64,000 bases of DNA from contig JACKHG010000007.1 of the NCBI GenBank assembly GCA_020639115.1, positions 124,001 through 188,000 of the forward strand. The letters run 5' to 3'. Both the position numbers and the translations under genes were made by a program. Source of the DNA: Phycisphaerales bacterium. GTDB taxonomy: Bacteria; Planctomycetota; Phycisphaerae; UBA1845. Below, piece after piece: positions 45,219 through 55,062 of this stretch. Numbering within the stretch: the stretch's first letter is position 1; each line of letters opens with the position of its first letter. Below the pieces are notes generated by a model, which saw nothing but the letters and a program-made list of their open reading frames with translations, was not told the DNA's origin and ran no database searches.

Positions 45219-46361
45219 TCAGCGGGCGCGGGCCCGCAGCGCCTCGACGGCAGCCGCGATGACTTCGATGGCGTGCTCGACCTCCGGGGCGGTGAGCTGG
45301 GCCCCGGTCGAGAAACGCACCGTGCCCCGGGCCCAGATGGGCGGAACCCCCATGGCCCGCAGCGTCGCCGAAATCGCCGTACCCCCCGAGTGGCAGGCGG
45401 CGCCCGCCGACGCCGCGATCTCCGGTGCCTCGGTGAGCAGCGTGTTCGCATCCAGGCCGCGAAACGACAGGCTGAGCGTGTTGGGCAGGCACTCCGTCGG
45501 ATGACCGTTGCGCTGCGTGTCCGGGACGCGCTCGCTGAGACCCTCGTAGAGCAGGTCGCGCAGGCGGCGGGTGTGCTCGCCGCGGGTGTCGAGCTGCCGA
45601 CCAGCCAGTTCGCACGCCGCGCCCAGGCCGACCAGCCCGAGCACGTTTTCCGTACCCGCACGCAGGCCGCTCTCGTGGTCGGCGCCGTGGATCAGCCGCT
45701 CGATCTTCGTTCCGCGGCGGATGTACAGCGCGCCGACGCCCTTGGGGCCGTACAGCTTGTGCCCGGCGACGCTGAGGAGATCCACGTCCAGGTCGCGGAC
45801 CCGCGCCCAGATTTTCCCAACGGACTGCGCGGCGTCGGTGTGCATCAGCGCCCCGCCGCGGTGGGCGATCTCCGCGATCGCCTTGATCGGCTGAATCGTC
45901 CCCACCTCGTTGTTGGCGTGCATGACGCTCACCAGTGCGGTGCGGTGCGTGACCGCCTTGGCGACCTCGGCCGGATCGACCCGGCCGGTCTCGTCCACGG
46001 GCACGCGCGTCACGCGCCACCCGTTGGCCGCGAGGTAGCGGCACACCTCCAGCACCGCCGGATGTTCGACGGCTGACGTCACGATGTGGTCGCGTTTGCT
46101 CCGCCGGGCGCGGGCGATCCCGGTGAGCGCAAGGTTATTGGCCTCCGACCCGCCGCCGGTGAAGACGATCTCGCCCGGCGTCGCGCCGAGCAGGTCCGCG
46201 ACCTGCCGCCGCGCCGTCGCGACCGCGGAGCGCGTGCGGTGTCCGTAGGCGTGGCGGCTCGAGGGATTTCCAAAGTGGCCCTCGAGGAACGGGCGCATCG
46301 CCTCGATCACCTCGCCCGCCAGCGGCGTGGTCGCGTTGTAGTCGAGATAGATCGGCTCCAT
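45219..46361 (-). CDS. Cysteine desulfurase (NifS/IscS type)
   Basis: The PLP enzyme releases sulfur from cysteine for Fe-S clusters and thiolated tRNAs. The 380-residue protein shows YLDYNATTPL at the start, FTGGGSEANNLAL, SAVEHPAVLEVC, MHANNEVGTIQPI, the Schiff-base lysine in SVAGHKLYGPKG near 202, RAGTENV, and the persulfide cysteine in SAGAACHSG near 323. The SGG insertion after the Cys suggests the NifS-like class with a long loop. The start at MEPIYL has AGGA upstream; an earlier frame (MSRVCWD) lacks homology. No iscU or mnmA is adjacent. It diverges from the globin gene. Confidence 0.94.
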   Translation of the reverse strand: MEPIYLDYNATTPLAGEVIEAMRPFLEGHFGNPSSRHAYGHRTRSAVATARRQVADLLGATPGEIVFTGGGSEANNLALTGIARARRSKRDHIVTSAVEHPAVLEVCRYLAANGWRVTRVPVDETGRVDPAEVAKAVTHRTALVSVMHANNEVGTIQPIKAIAEIAHRGGALMHTDAAQSVGKIWARVRDLDVDLLSVAGHKLYGPKGVGALYIRRGTKIERLIHGADHESGLRAGTENVLGLVGLGAACELAGRQLDTRGEHTRRLRDLLYEGLSERVPDTQRNGHPTECLPNTLSLSFRGLDANTLLTEAPEIAASAGAACHSGGTAISATLRAMGVPPIWARGTVRFSTGAQLTAPEVEHAIEVIAAAVEALRARAR

Positions 46362-46618
46362 GTCTTCCTGCCCGATTGAATCGACCGGGCCTGCAACGGG
46401 CTGCTCCGGCAGGTCCCAGCATACCCGGCTCATCGGCTGGCCGCACGTACGGGGGCAGTTACGCGTCCCGGGGCCGCCGCAGCCGCTGCCCGCGTACCGC
46501 GGGCGTCGCCAGCCGGGTTCGCCCGGAATGAACCGCTCACCCGGCCCGCGCCGCCTGCCGACAACGAGAGGGAGGCGGCTGGACGCGCCGGCCCGCCGGT
46601 CCCGAGCGGAGGATTCTC

Positions 46619-47044
46619 ATGAATCAGGCCACCATCGAGCGGCTCGAGCAGAGTTTCAAGCTGATCGCCCCGCGTTCCGAGGAACTCGTCGATCGTTTCT
46701 ACGCGCACCTCTTCAGCGCCCACCCCGACGTGCGCGCGATGTTCCCGCAGGAAATGACCGACCAGAAGATGCGCTTGCTGTCGTCGATCGTGCGCGTGGT
46801 GCAGAACCTGCGGACGCTGGACCGGATTCAGCCGGCGCTGGTGGAGATGGGCCGGCGTCACGTGGATTACGGGGTGAAGCCCGCGCACTACCCGATCGTC
46901 CGCGACACGCTGATCGCGGTGATGCAGGAGATCGCCGGCGACAAGTGGGAGCCTGAGTACACCGCCGACTGGACCGCGGCGCTCAACCTCGTCGCGGAGG
47001 TCATGCTCCAGGGACAGGCCCAGACAACGACCGGAAAGCAGTAG
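46619..47044 (+). CDS. Single-domain globin (flavohaemoglobin-like, no reductase)
   Basis: This 141-residue cytoplasmic globin reads MNQATIERLEQSFKLIAPRSEELVDRFYAHLF, FPQEM, the distal Gln/Leu region and RRHVDYGVKPAHYPIV, where the His of GRRHVDYGV is the likely proximal haem ligand. It resembles the globin part of flavohaemoglobins and Vitreoscilla-type haemoglobins; the FAD/NAD reductase is absent. Roles in oxygen or nitric oxide handling are expected. AGGAGG-like GGAGGATT lies seven bases before the ATG, one of the best ribosome binding sites in the window. It converges on the OPA transporter gene. Confidence 0.92.
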   Translation: MNQATIERLEQSFKLIAPRSEELVDRFYAHLFSAHPDVRAMFPQEMTDQKMRLLSSIVRVVQNLRTLDRIQPALVEMGRRHVDYGVKPAHYPIVRDTLIAVMQEIAGDKWEPEYTADWTAALNLVAEVMLQGQAQTTTGKQ

Positions 47045-47060
47045 GCTTAATGGAAGGTAC

Positions 47061-48476
47061 TTACGCGCCCGTAACGCCGCGGCCGCGCGTTGTCCACCAG
47101 ATGTAGCCCATGAGGATCATGCCCAGGGCGCTGAACGGCAGCATCGAGAAAAACCAGACCCCCCAACCGATCGACCAATGCGCCACGGCGTAGTCGATCA
47201 GCGCGCCAAGTCCCCAGCCGGCGAGGCCTGCGCCGAGGTATTGGAATGAGTCGATCACGCCCGAGGCGAATCCAGCCATCTTTCGCCCACCGAGATCCAT
47301 GGCGGCGGCTGTTCCCAGAATCGAGTGCGTCGAGTTGCATGTGATCGAAATCAGGATCATGCACACTGCTGCCAGCGGAGCACTTGCGATGGCTGAGTTC
47401 GTCAGCAGCAGACCCGACGCCAGAATGACCAGCGTCTCCAGTGCGTACAGGCCCATCGCGACCGGAGCCCGCGCTCCGCGGAAGAACAGGTCGGAGATGT
47501 AACCCGACCCGATCGAGCCAGCGAACGCCGAAATGGGCAGCAGGGCTCCCGTGATGATCACGAGCGTGGAAACCTTGATATCCAGGCCCCACTCACGTTC
47601 GAAGTAGATGACCCACCAGTCGTACTGGGCAGTACGCACGACGCCCGTGCAGAAATAGGCGCACGCGGTCACCCACACCATCTTCTTGCGGAAGATTGTG
47701 CTGAATACGACGCGCAAAGGAATCTTCTCGTCGTGCTCCCCGTCGGCTGCGGACTCGACGTCGTCGTGGCGGATCTTGTAGCCCGATTCCTCCGGGTTGT
47801 TGCGGACAATCAGGAACATCAGCGCGACGACGATGAAGACGATCGCGGGCGGTATCCAGAACAGCCAGCGGAAGTTCGTCGGGTTGTTCTTGGGAATATT
47901 GAACGTCACGAGGATCAGACTGATGGATGTGCCGGCGAGCAGCAGCGGTCCGAGGCTGTTGATGGTGATCTGCCCGAACTGGATCATCAGCCCGAAGATC
48001 CCGGCAAATCGGCCCCGCTCGGACTTCACGAACCAAGCCGTGTTCACCTTGATCATGCCCGGGGCACCGAAGGCCTGGGCGTAACCGTCACAGCCGCGAA
48101 TGAGGATGAACAGCGCCAGCACGCTGCCGGCGCCCGCGTAGGAAGCCAGCCCGAAGCACAGATTGAGGATGACCGTCAGCAGGCCGCCGATCGCCATCGC
48201 CTGCTTGCCGCCAACGCGATCCGTGAACAGACCGTTGATCAGCTGCCCGGCGGAATAGCACCAGTGCCGCGCACTGTTGATCTTCCCGTAGTCGGCGTTG
48301 GTGAACCCGAAGTAATCGATGATGCGCGGCGCGGCGACGGACAGGTTGTAGCGGCACATGTAGAACGAGGCGTACGACAACCCCAGCATGAACCAGTTCA
48401 TGCCGCGGCGGGCGCGAAACCCCGGCGGATGCACCGGCGTCGTTTGTGCACTGTTCGCCGTCTCGTTCGCACTCAT
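47061..48476 (-). CDS. OPA-family major facilitator transporter (sugar-phosphate/glycerol-phosphate antiporter type)
   Basis: The 471-residue protein has about twelve transmembrane helices and OPA signatures: YASFYMCRYNLSVAAP in helix 1, SARHWCYSAGQLINGLFTDRVGGKQ after helix 2, RGCDGYAQAFGAPGMIKVNTAWF in helices 4-5, and in the second half YFCTGVVRTAQYDWWVIYF and MDLGGRKMAGFASGVIDSFQYLG. Such proteins exchange organic phosphates for inorganic phosphate. The substrate is not fixed by sequence. ATG 48476 is chosen over GTG 48482. It follows the Ig-like membrane protein gene by 22 bases on the same strand, so the two are probably cotranscribed. Confidence 0.9.
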   Translation of the reverse strand: MSANETANSAQTTPVHPPGFRARRGMNWFMLGLSYASFYMCRYNLSVAAPRIIDYFGFTNADYGKINSARHWCYSAGQLINGLFTDRVGGKQAMAIGGLLTVILNLCFGLASYAGAGSVLALFILIRGCDGYAQAFGAPGMIKVNTAWFVKSERGRFAGIFGLMIQFGQITINSLGPLLLAGTSISLILVTFNIPKNNPTNFRWLFWIPPAIVFIVVALMFLIVRNNPEESGYKIRHDDVESAADGEHDEKIPLRVVFSTIFRKKMVWVTACAYFCTGVVRTAQYDWWVIYFEREWGLDIKVSTLVIITGALLPISAFAGSIGSGYISDLFFRGARAPVAMGLYALETLVILASGLLLTNSAIASAPLAAVCMILISITCNSTHSILGTAAAMDLGGRKMAGFASGVIDSFQYLGAGLAGWGLGALIDYAVAHWSIGWGVWFFSMLPFSALGMILMGYIWWTTRGRGVTGA

Positions 48477-48498
48477 GCGCACACGTCCCCTGCCATGC

Positions 48499-49899
48499 TC
48501 AGCGCATCCTTCCGTAATTGGCCAGGCCGACCACCCAAATGAGAAACTCGAGTACGACCGCCGTCACCGACACGGGCACCAGCGGTTCCAGGATGCAGAC
48601 CACCTGCGCAGCAATCAGCACGCCCAGCAGAATGACGCCCCAGCGGCGCATGTTCCAGTAGCCGAGCAGACTCACCGCCGTCGCCAGGAATGGGAATACC
48701 CACGGGCGAATATCATCGCCTGCCGTGTAGCTCGAGTCGACAACGGTTGCCGTGAACCCGTACTGATCGCCGCCGTCGTACACGTGGACGCCGTCGCTGC
48801 TGATATCCAGAATGAGCCGGCGCTCATCGTCGGCGAGCACGCGCACGTCTGGTGCTCTGTCCGAGACGGGTAGCAGACGCATGTTCTTTCCCATGCGCAC
48901 CTTTGCGTTCAGCAGGTCAGCGGCCAGGTCGGCGTCGATGGTCCCAGCGCGCAACGTGTCCGCATGTTTCTTGGCAAGCACTCCCAGCTCACGGCGCTGG
49001 GGTGTCCCCGCCAGACAACCGTTTGTGGCGATGTTCACGCCCTTGGGCAACGTGCCCGACAATCGGCTCCAGCGCCACTGGTCCCCCGACAAATCGAGCT
49101 GAAGGCACGCCTCATACGCCTGCCCGTACGCGGCATCGGGAATGTTGGTCGTCGTAATCGTTGGCCAGCCCGACGGCGGCGGCTCGGTCGGATCAACAAC
49201 CACTGCGAGTGCTCCCGAAGCCAGTTCGCCGCGAGCATCGCCCACGGTGAATTCCGCCAGATAATCATTGGGATTATGCGCCGTGAACGACACTTCACCC
49301 GTCAGTGGGTCAAGTGTCATGCCCTTGGGCCAATGCCTATCCGATGGTGTCCATTCGTAGGGCGGCGTACCTCCGCGCGCCCGCATCTGGCGATCGAGTT
49401 TCTCACCCTGTGCGACGGCCGCGGTCTCCTCCGACTCGACCGAGAGCAGCGACGGAAGCTCGGGATCACGCACCGTGAGCACGTACTTGCGGCCGGCATG
49501 CGGCTGCTTAAGCGTCTCCAGCATATCCGTGATCGACAGCAACATCACGACAGCCACGAGCATGAGCAGATAGGTGACGCCGGTAACCACGGAGATGATT
49601 GGAGGTCGGTAGGAGAGCTGTGGTGGGGCGGTGCCCAACTCCTCCGGCAACTCCTGACCGTTGTAGAGCAGCACTGGGCGCCACTGGTGAGCGCCGCTCT
49701 CGACAAGATTCAGTTCCGCGACACCGGCCGATCCATCGACGGCAAATCGGTGACTGACGCCTGCCAGCCAGTAGCGCCGGTAGATCCGCCGACCATCCAC
49801 GTGAAGTGTCTTGATCCCGAACCAGTCTTTGCGGGTGTGCACACGCAGCGTAACGGTGGACGATTGCGGCGTTGGAAGCTGCCACTGGAATTCATACAT
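48499..49899 (-). CDS. Membrane protein with putative-Ig (He_PIG-like) domains
   Basis: The 466-residue protein has a soluble N-terminal domain (FQWQLPTPQSSTVTLRVHTRKDWFG), a transmembrane helix near 105-125 (ISVVTGVTYLLMLVAVVMLLSI), two He_PIG-like Ig segments (GGTPPYEWTPSDRHWPKGMTLD and GTLPKGVNIATNG) and about four C-terminal transmembrane helices. No enzyme motif is visible. I start at ATG 49899; a TTG at 50016 would add 39 residues, including a CHRC motif, and cannot be excluded because neither has a clear ribosome binding site. It sits upstream of an OPA-family transporter gene with a 22-base gap. Confidence 0.65.
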   Translation of the reverse strand: MYEFQWQLPTPQSSTVTLRVHTRKDWFGIKTLHVDGRRIYRRYWLAGVSHRFAVDGSAGVAELNLVESGAHQWRPVLLYNGQELPEELGTAPPQLSYRPPIISVVTGVTYLLMLVAVVMLLSITDMLETLKQPHAGRKYVLTVRDPELPSLLSVESEETAAVAQGEKLDRQMRARGGTPPYEWTPSDRHWPKGMTLDPLTGEVSFTAHNPNDYLAEFTVGDARGELASGALAVVVDPTEPPPSGWPTITTTNIPDAAYGQAYEACLQLDLSGDQWRWSRLSGTLPKGVNIATNGCLAGTPQRRELGVLAKKHADTLRAGTIDADLAADLLNAKVRMGKNMRLLPVSDRAPDVRVLADDERRLILDISSDGVHVYDGGDQYGFTATVVDSSYTAGDDIRPWVFPFLATAVSLLGYWNMRRWGVILLGVLIAAQVVCILEPLVPVSVTAVVLEFLIWVVGLANYGRMR

Positions 49900-50364
49900 G
49901 CCGAACTCGGGTTCAAGCGGTGGCTTCGCCAGAGCGCCTCCCGTGAGCGCGCCGCTGCATCGATGGCAACGCCATGGCGAAAGGGCGAAGTATACCGATC
50001 GCTCGCCGAGAGCCAACAGTCAAGGTGATCAAACCTCGAGGATTGATTCCCTGAGGCCTGCACCCATCCGACGCCTCGTTGCCCGCCATGCCTTAATCAA
50101 ATCTTGACAATCGTGCAAGTTCCGCCCATGTAAGAGGTAGCACTCCTGGTTGTGACATTTGACGGCGCTGTCGCCGCCCGGCCATTGCCAGCCTTCTCCG
50201 GCAACGGTACAAGGTCGCACCGCGACAGCCCGCGCCCGCCGACGCGGGGCACCACCCGGCGGCCCACGCCGTCCGGCGACAACGCACCGGAGTCGTGCTC
50301 GGCCTTCCGCGCCCGCCAGACGCGGAGTCTCCCACGGACGCCGCTTGCGGCACGGAGGTCTCCC
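49900..50364. other. Intergenic region between divergent membrane-protein and phosphate-uptake operons
   Basis: The 465-base gap must hold promoters for both directions. A perfect TTGACA sits at 50104-50109. The part from 50160 to 50340 is GC-rich with no gene content I can support. The GGAGG at about 50353 is the ribosome binding site of the PhoU-like gene. Confidence 0.55.
50104..50134 (+). promoter_or_regulatory. Candidate promoter of the phosphate-uptake pair
   Basis: TTGACA at 50104-50109 is a perfect -35. The best -10, TGTAAG at 50129-50134, has four of six matches at a long 19-base spacing. No Pho box pattern was recognised. Confidence 0.35.
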
Positions 50365-51039
50365 ATGAGCAGATTCACCGAAATGTTCCGGCAGTCGCCC
50401 TTCCAGCCGCTGCGCGATCACATGGCCACGGTGATGAAGTGTGTCGGCCTCGTGCAACCCATGTTCGCCGCACTCAGCGAACACCGCCTCCAGGACCTCG
50501 AGGACATCACCAAACGCGTGTTCAAAAGCGAGCACGACGCCGACCTGATCAAGGACGAGATCCGCCAGTCCATCCCCAAGACGTTCTACCTGCCGGTGTT
50601 CCGCGGCGACCTCCTCGGCCACCTGAAACTCCAGGACGACATGGCCGACACCGCCGAGGACATCGCGGTCCTGCTCACCATCAAGCCGCTCGCTCTGCCC
50701 GAGCAGATCCGCGAGCACGCCATGACCTACGTGGGCACCGTCATCGAAGTCTGCAACCGCGCCGCCGAACTGACCGGCCAGGTGCAGGCCGTCGTCGAAC
50801 AGGGCTTCGAACCGGAACGCGTCGAGACCCTCCTCGCCGCGGTCCGCGAGGTCGAGACCGCCGAGTGGCGCAGCGATCGGGAGCAGTACAAACTCTCCCG
50901 CGAGCTGTTCGCCCTCGAGAACGTGATCTCGGCGGTGGACATCATGCTGTGGTTCAAGGTTTTCGGCGAACTCGGGCGGCTCGCCAATTTCGCCGAGTCG
51001 CTCGCGGATCGCATCCGCCGGATGCTGACCTCACGCTGA
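50365..51039 (+). CDS. DUF47 / PhoU-like Pit accessory protein
   Basis: This 224-residue helical protein of the TIGR00153/DUF47 family starts MSRFTEMFRQSPFQPLRDHM. It has the two helical bundles typical of PhoU-like folds, with acidic metal-binding helix motifs such as FKSEHDADLIKDEIRQSI near 53-71. A later helix is VETAEWRSDREQYKLSRELFA. Such proteins (Pap) regulate or couple to the Pit transporter encoded next to them. GGAGG lies seven bases before the ATG. The PiT gene follows 63 bases downstream on the same strand. Confidence 0.92.
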   Translation: MSRFTEMFRQSPFQPLRDHMATVMKCVGLVQPMFAALSEHRLQDLEDITKRVFKSEHDADLIKDEIRQSIPKTFYLPVFRGDLLGHLKLQDDMADTAEDIAVLLTIKPLALPEQIREHAMTYVGTVIEVCNRAAELTGQVQAVVEQGFEPERVETLLAAVREVETAEWRSDREQYKLSRELFALENVISAVDIMLWFKVFGELGRLANFAESLADRIRRMLTSR

Positions 51040-51102
51040 TGCTGCGGAGCATCGCGGCCGACGAGTTGTTTCAGAGTCACCGGACCCTATAGCGCTGACA
51101 CC

Positions 51103-52788
51103 ATGCTCGTTGATCCGCTCCTGGCTCTGTCCGCCGACCCGAACAAACTCCAGTTTGTCGTGCTGTTCGCGTTCTCCGTGACCATGCTGATCTGGGACAC
51201 GGTGGAGGTCGGCCGCAACGACGCATCCAACCTGATCAACTCGGTCTACGGCGCGCGGCTGATGACGCGCCGCACCGCCGTGCGCATCGCCGGCGCCGCC
51301 ACCATCGTCGGCGCCCTGCTCGCCGCCGGCGTGATCGAAACCGCCCGCAAGGGCATCTTCAAGCCGTCGCAGTTGCAACCGGAAGAGGCCGCAGCCATCT
51401 ACGTGTCGGTCTACGTGGTCGACACCGTGCTGCTTTACGCGTACTCGTCCTTCGGCATGCAGGTGAGCACCACGGCCTGCCTGGTGTTCGAACTGCTCGG
51501 CGCCTCCTACGCCATGTCTCTGCTCCGCGGCTACTCCAGCGTCGTGCAGTGGAGCAAGGCCGGCACCGTCGTCACCGCGATCGTCCTGTCGATCTTTCTC
51601 GCCGGCTTCGCCGCGTTCGTCGTGCAGCGCCTCGTCCGCGGAATCATCCAGGACAAGGCGGAAGAAGTGCGCACCATGCTCCTGCACGGCACGTGGATCG
51701 GCGGCGGCATGGCCACGGGCCTCTCCTTCTTCATGATCCTCAAGGGCGCCCAGAAAGTGCCCGCGGTCGAGTGGCTGCACGGCCAGATCGACGCCTTCAA
51801 CAACTGGCTGGGCGGCGGCACCTGGCACGACCCGTCGAAGTTCAAGGATGTCGCGGAAGCGGCAGCTTCCGGCGTGCAGATCGTGGCGGGCGGCGTCAAC
51901 GTCGGAATGATCGCTTCGGTCTTTCTGCTGTGGATCTTCTTCGGTGCCCTGATCGCTGTGCTCGTGCGCCGCTATCGCGAGCGCGCCGCCCAGCGCGTCT
52001 TCCCGGTGCTCGCGACCCTCGGCATGATCGCGATGGCCGTCGCCTTCGGGCAGAACGACCTGGCCAACTGCGCCTCGCCCGGCCTCGCCACGATCAACCT
52101 GCTGCTGCACTGGGACCAGGGAACAGCCGCCGCGACCAAGGCCGACATCACCTGGTACATGCTCCTGGGCACCGGCCTGCTGCTCTTCATGGGCATGCGC
52201 ACGAAGAACGCGACGCGCGTGACCAAGACCGCCGTGCGCATGGGCAGCCAGACCGATCACGTCGGCCTCTACGCCCCGAGGTGGTGCATCGCCATCGCCC
52301 AGCGGCTCGTGACCCACCGCCCGGGCGACGCCTCGCTGGCGCCGCGGTCACGCTTCACCGAGCGGGGCAAGCGGATTCACTTCGACCCGCTGCGCGCCAC
52401 GGTGATCATGTGCATCTCCGCGAGCGTGATCGCCATGGCCTCGAGCTACAAGCTGCCGGTTTCCACGACCTACGTCACCTTCGCCGCGATCGTCGGCAGT
52501 GGCATGGGCGATCGCGTGTTCGAGCAGGGTGACGCCGCGCTGAAGATGGCCCGCGCCATCTGGATCGTCTTCAGTTGGTTCATGGCCGCGGCGATCGCCG
52601 CCGTCTTCACCGGCATCGTCTGCCTGATCATCCACTTCGCGGGCCTCTTCGGCCTGGCGGCCACGATCGGCCTCAACCTGTACCTGCGGCGCATCTTCCG
52701 CGACCGCGGCGACGCCCAGACGCGGCGCACCCGCGAGGAACTCATGGAACGCCGCCATCCCGAGCGCTACGCCACCGAGTTCGAGTAG
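51103..52788 (+). CDS. pit: Inorganic phosphate transporter, PiT family
   Basis: The 561-residue membrane protein has about ten transmembrane helices and both PiT signature repeats: VGRNDASNLINSVYGARLMTRRTAV in the N-terminal half and FGQNDLANCASPGLA in the second half, with SSYKLPVSTTYVTFAAIVG downstream. It moves phosphate with a cation (H+ or Na+) across the inner membrane. A cytoplasmic loop around 390-430 and a basic C-terminus (RRHPERYATEFE) are present. It follows the PhoU-like gene by 63 bases and should be cotranscribed. The chemoreceptor gene downstream (203 bases) is probably a separate unit. Confidence 0.94.
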   Translation: MLVDPLLALSADPNKLQFVVLFAFSVTMLIWDTVEVGRNDASNLINSVYGARLMTRRTAVRIAGAATIVGALLAAGVIETARKGIFKPSQLQPEEAAAIYVSVYVVDTVLLYAYSSFGMQVSTTACLVFELLGASYAMSLLRGYSSVVQWSKAGTVVTAIVLSIFLAGFAAFVVQRLVRGIIQDKAEEVRTMLLHGTWIGGGMATGLSFFMILKGAQKVPAVEWLHGQIDAFNNWLGGGTWHDPSKFKDVAEAAASGVQIVAGGVNVGMIASVFLLWIFFGALIAVLVRRYRERAAQRVFPVLATLGMIAMAVAFGQNDLANCASPGLATINLLLHWDQGTAAATKADITWYMLLGTGLLLFMGMRTKNATRVTKTAVRMGSQTDHVGLYAPRWCIAIAQRLVTHRPGDASLAPRSRFTERGKRIHFDPLRATVIMCISASVIAMASSYKLPVSTTYVTFAAIVGSGMGDRVFEQGDAALKMARAIWIVFSWFMAAAIAAVFTGIVCLIIHFAGLFGLAATIGLNLYLRRIFRDRGDAQTRRTREELMERRHPERYATEFE

Positions 52789-52991
52789 GCCGCTCCCGCC
52801 GGATATCCTCCGCGCACCGTCGCGGCGCACTGAACGCGTCGCGGGCCGTCATGTGACATTTCCCAGGCGCGCACCGCCCGCTCAAGGCGGCTGGGGGGCC
52901 GGTCGATACGGCCCGGGGGCGCGCGGGCGGGTGTCGTCAACCATGCCGATCCGCGTCCGGTTCGACAGCACGTATTCAGGCCGAGGCGACG

Positions 52992-55055
52992 ATGAAGGCG
53001 ACACGAAACGTCCGCTTGAGCGCGAAGATCATGGTGGGGATGGCAGCCGCTATGGCGGTGCTGGTCTGCGCCGCCGGCGTCTACCATCTGGCCCTGCAGA
53101 AAACCACGCGCGGCTACACCCGCCTGCTGGCCCACCAGGAAGCGCTGAAGAGCCACTCCCTCGAAATCGGCTACGACATGCTCACCGCCCGGCGGCGCGA
53201 GAAGGACTTCCTGCTGGCCAAGGACGCCAAGCACGTCCCGGAAGTGGACGCGGCCCTGGCCGACATCCGCACGCACACCGACGCGATCGACGCGCTGGCC
53301 CGCGATGACGGCGGCGCCGAGGCCGACGCCGCCCGGACCATCCGCACGAATACGGAGGTGTACCAGCAGGCGTTTCACGCGGTCGCCGACGCGTGGCAGC
53401 GCCGCGGACTCGATCACGAGTCGGGATTGCAGGGCCAGTTCCGCGACATCGTGCACGACCTGGAGCACGAACTCGCCGAGTGCGACGTGGCGGGTCTGCA
53501 GATCGCGCTGCTGGAGATGCGCCGCTGCGAGAAGGACTTCGCGCTGCGGGGAGAGGAAGCGTACCTCGAGAAGCACGACGCTGCAGTCGCGGCGTTCCGC
53601 ACAGAACTTGCGAATTCCGCGCTGGCGGAGGAGGCCCGGCAGACGATCTCTGGCGAGCTGACCGCGTATGTCGCGGCCATTCGTGATTTCGCCCAGGCGA
53701 CGCGCGCCGGGCGCAGCGCGGACGAACGCAACGGCGGCTTCCGCGACGCCGCGCACCGCATCGAAGCGCTCATCGCCGAGCGCTACGTGCCCCACGTGAT
53801 GGTCGATCTGCTCATGCTGCGGCGGCACGAGAAGGACTACCTGCTGCGCGGGCTGCCCAAGTACGTGGACAAGGTGGACGCGACGCTCGACAAGCTCGCC
53901 GCCGGCATCGACGCAGCCAGCCTGCCGCCGCAGCGGCGCACGCTGCTGAAGGGGCGGCTCGACGAATACCGCACGAAATTTCACGCGCTGGTGGACGCGG
54001 ACGGAGTCATCGCCGAGCGCACCGAGCAGATGCGGCAGGCGATTCACCAGCTCGAGCCGATCGTGGCGGAGAACGTCGAGAAATCCAACGCCTCGATGGC
54101 GGCAACGAGCGCACAGCTCACCGCGGAGGCAAAGCGCAGCGTGCATCTGGCGCTGGGCGCACTCGTGGCCGCCATCGTTGTGGCGCTGGTGTGCGGTGCG
54201 GCTCTGTTGCGGTCGATCACGCGCCCGCTGCGCGCGATGTTCCGGGGGCTGACCTCGTTCAGCAACGCCGAGCTGGCGGCGACGGGCGACACGTTCAACC
54301 GCGTGATCGACGGGCTGACCACGGGGACGCGCGAGGTGGATGGTGCCGCCGGTCAGGTCGCCAGCGCCGGCCAGCAGCTCGCCGAGGCGGCGAGCGCCCA
54401 GGCGGCGTCCGTGGAGGAGTCGTCTGCGGCCCTGGAGGAGATGGCGGCGATGACTCAGCGCAACGCCGAGCACGCGCGGCAGGCGCAGCAGGTCGTGCGT
54501 GAAACCCACGATGCGGCTGCCGGCGGCGATCAGACGATGAGCGCCATCAATGCTTCCGCGGACCAGATCGGGAAGATCATCAAGGCCATCGAGGAGATCG
54601 CGTTCCAGACCAACCTGCTGGCGCTGAACGCCGCGGTGGAGGCGGCGCGGGCGGGCGAGCACGGCAAGGGCTTCGCCATCGTCGCCGACGAGGTGCGCCA
54701 GCTTGCCCAGCGTGCGGCAACGGCTTCGCACGAGACCACCGCGCTGATCGGTCAGTCGATCGAACGCTCCCGCGAGGGCGCCGTCGCGCTGCGTTCGATC
54801 GTGACCGGCGTGGACCGCCTCGCGCAGCTCGTCGACGAGATCGCCCAGCAGAGCGCCGACCAGGCCCAGGGCATAGACCAGATCAGCCAGGGCGTCACGG
54901 AGATCGACCGCCTGACGCAGTCGTCGGCCTCCGGGGCGGAGGAGTCGGCCTCGGCGGCCGAACAACTCAGCGCCCAGGCGGCGAGCGCCCGGGCGCTGGT
55001 CGGCGAACTGATGGTGCTGGCGCGGGGACACGCGGAGTCTGCGCCCGCGTGCTGA
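52992..55055 (+). CDS. Methyl-accepting chemotaxis protein with helical bimodular-type sensor
   Basis: The 687-residue chemoreceptor has a transmembrane helix near 13-36, a long extracytoplasmic helical sensor to about 370, a second transmembrane helix near 380-405 ([20 protein letters not shown]), a short HAMP-like segment after [13 protein letters not shown] and a full signalling hairpin with the tip [39 protein letters not shown] near 530-570. In the sensor the motif L-x-x-RRxEKDFLL occurs three times, near 66, 175 and 275 ([30 protein letters not shown]), suggesting a triplicated HBM unit. The C-terminus lacks a CheR-binding pentapeptide. GAGG lies six bases before the ATG. No other che gene is in the window. 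Confidence 0.92.
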   Translation: MKATRNVRLSAKIMVGMAAAMAVLVCAAGVYHLALQKTTRGYTRLLAHQEALKSHSLEIGYDMLTARRREKDFLLAKDAKHVPEVDAALADIRTHTDAIDALARDDGGAEADAARTIRTNTEVYQQAFHAVADAWQRRGLDHESGLQGQFRDIVHDLEHELAECDVAGLQIALLEMRRCEKDFALRGEEAYLEKHDAAVAAFRTELANSALAEEARQTISGELTAYVAAIRDFAQATRAGRSADERNGGFRDAAHRIEALIAERYVPHVMVDLLMLRRHEKDYLLRGLPKYVDKVDATLDKLAAGIDAASLPPQRRTLLKGRLDEYRTKFHALVDADGVIAERTEQMRQAIHQLEPIVAENVEKSNASMAATSAQLTAEAKRSVHLALGALVAAIVVALVCGAALLRSITRPLRAMFRGLTSFSNAELAATGDTFNRVIDGLTTGTREVDGAAGQVASAGQQLAEAASAQAASVEESSAALEEMAAMTQRNAEHARQAQQVVRETHDAAAGGDQTMSAINASADQIGKIIKAIEEIAFQTNLLALNAAVEAARAGEHGKGFAIVADEVRQLAQRAATASHETTALIGQSIERSREGAVALRSIVTGVDRLAQLVDEIAQQSADQAQGIDQISQGVTEIDRLTQSSASGAEESASAAEQLSAQAASARALVGELMVLARGHAESAPAC

Positions 55056-55062
55056 ACCGCGG

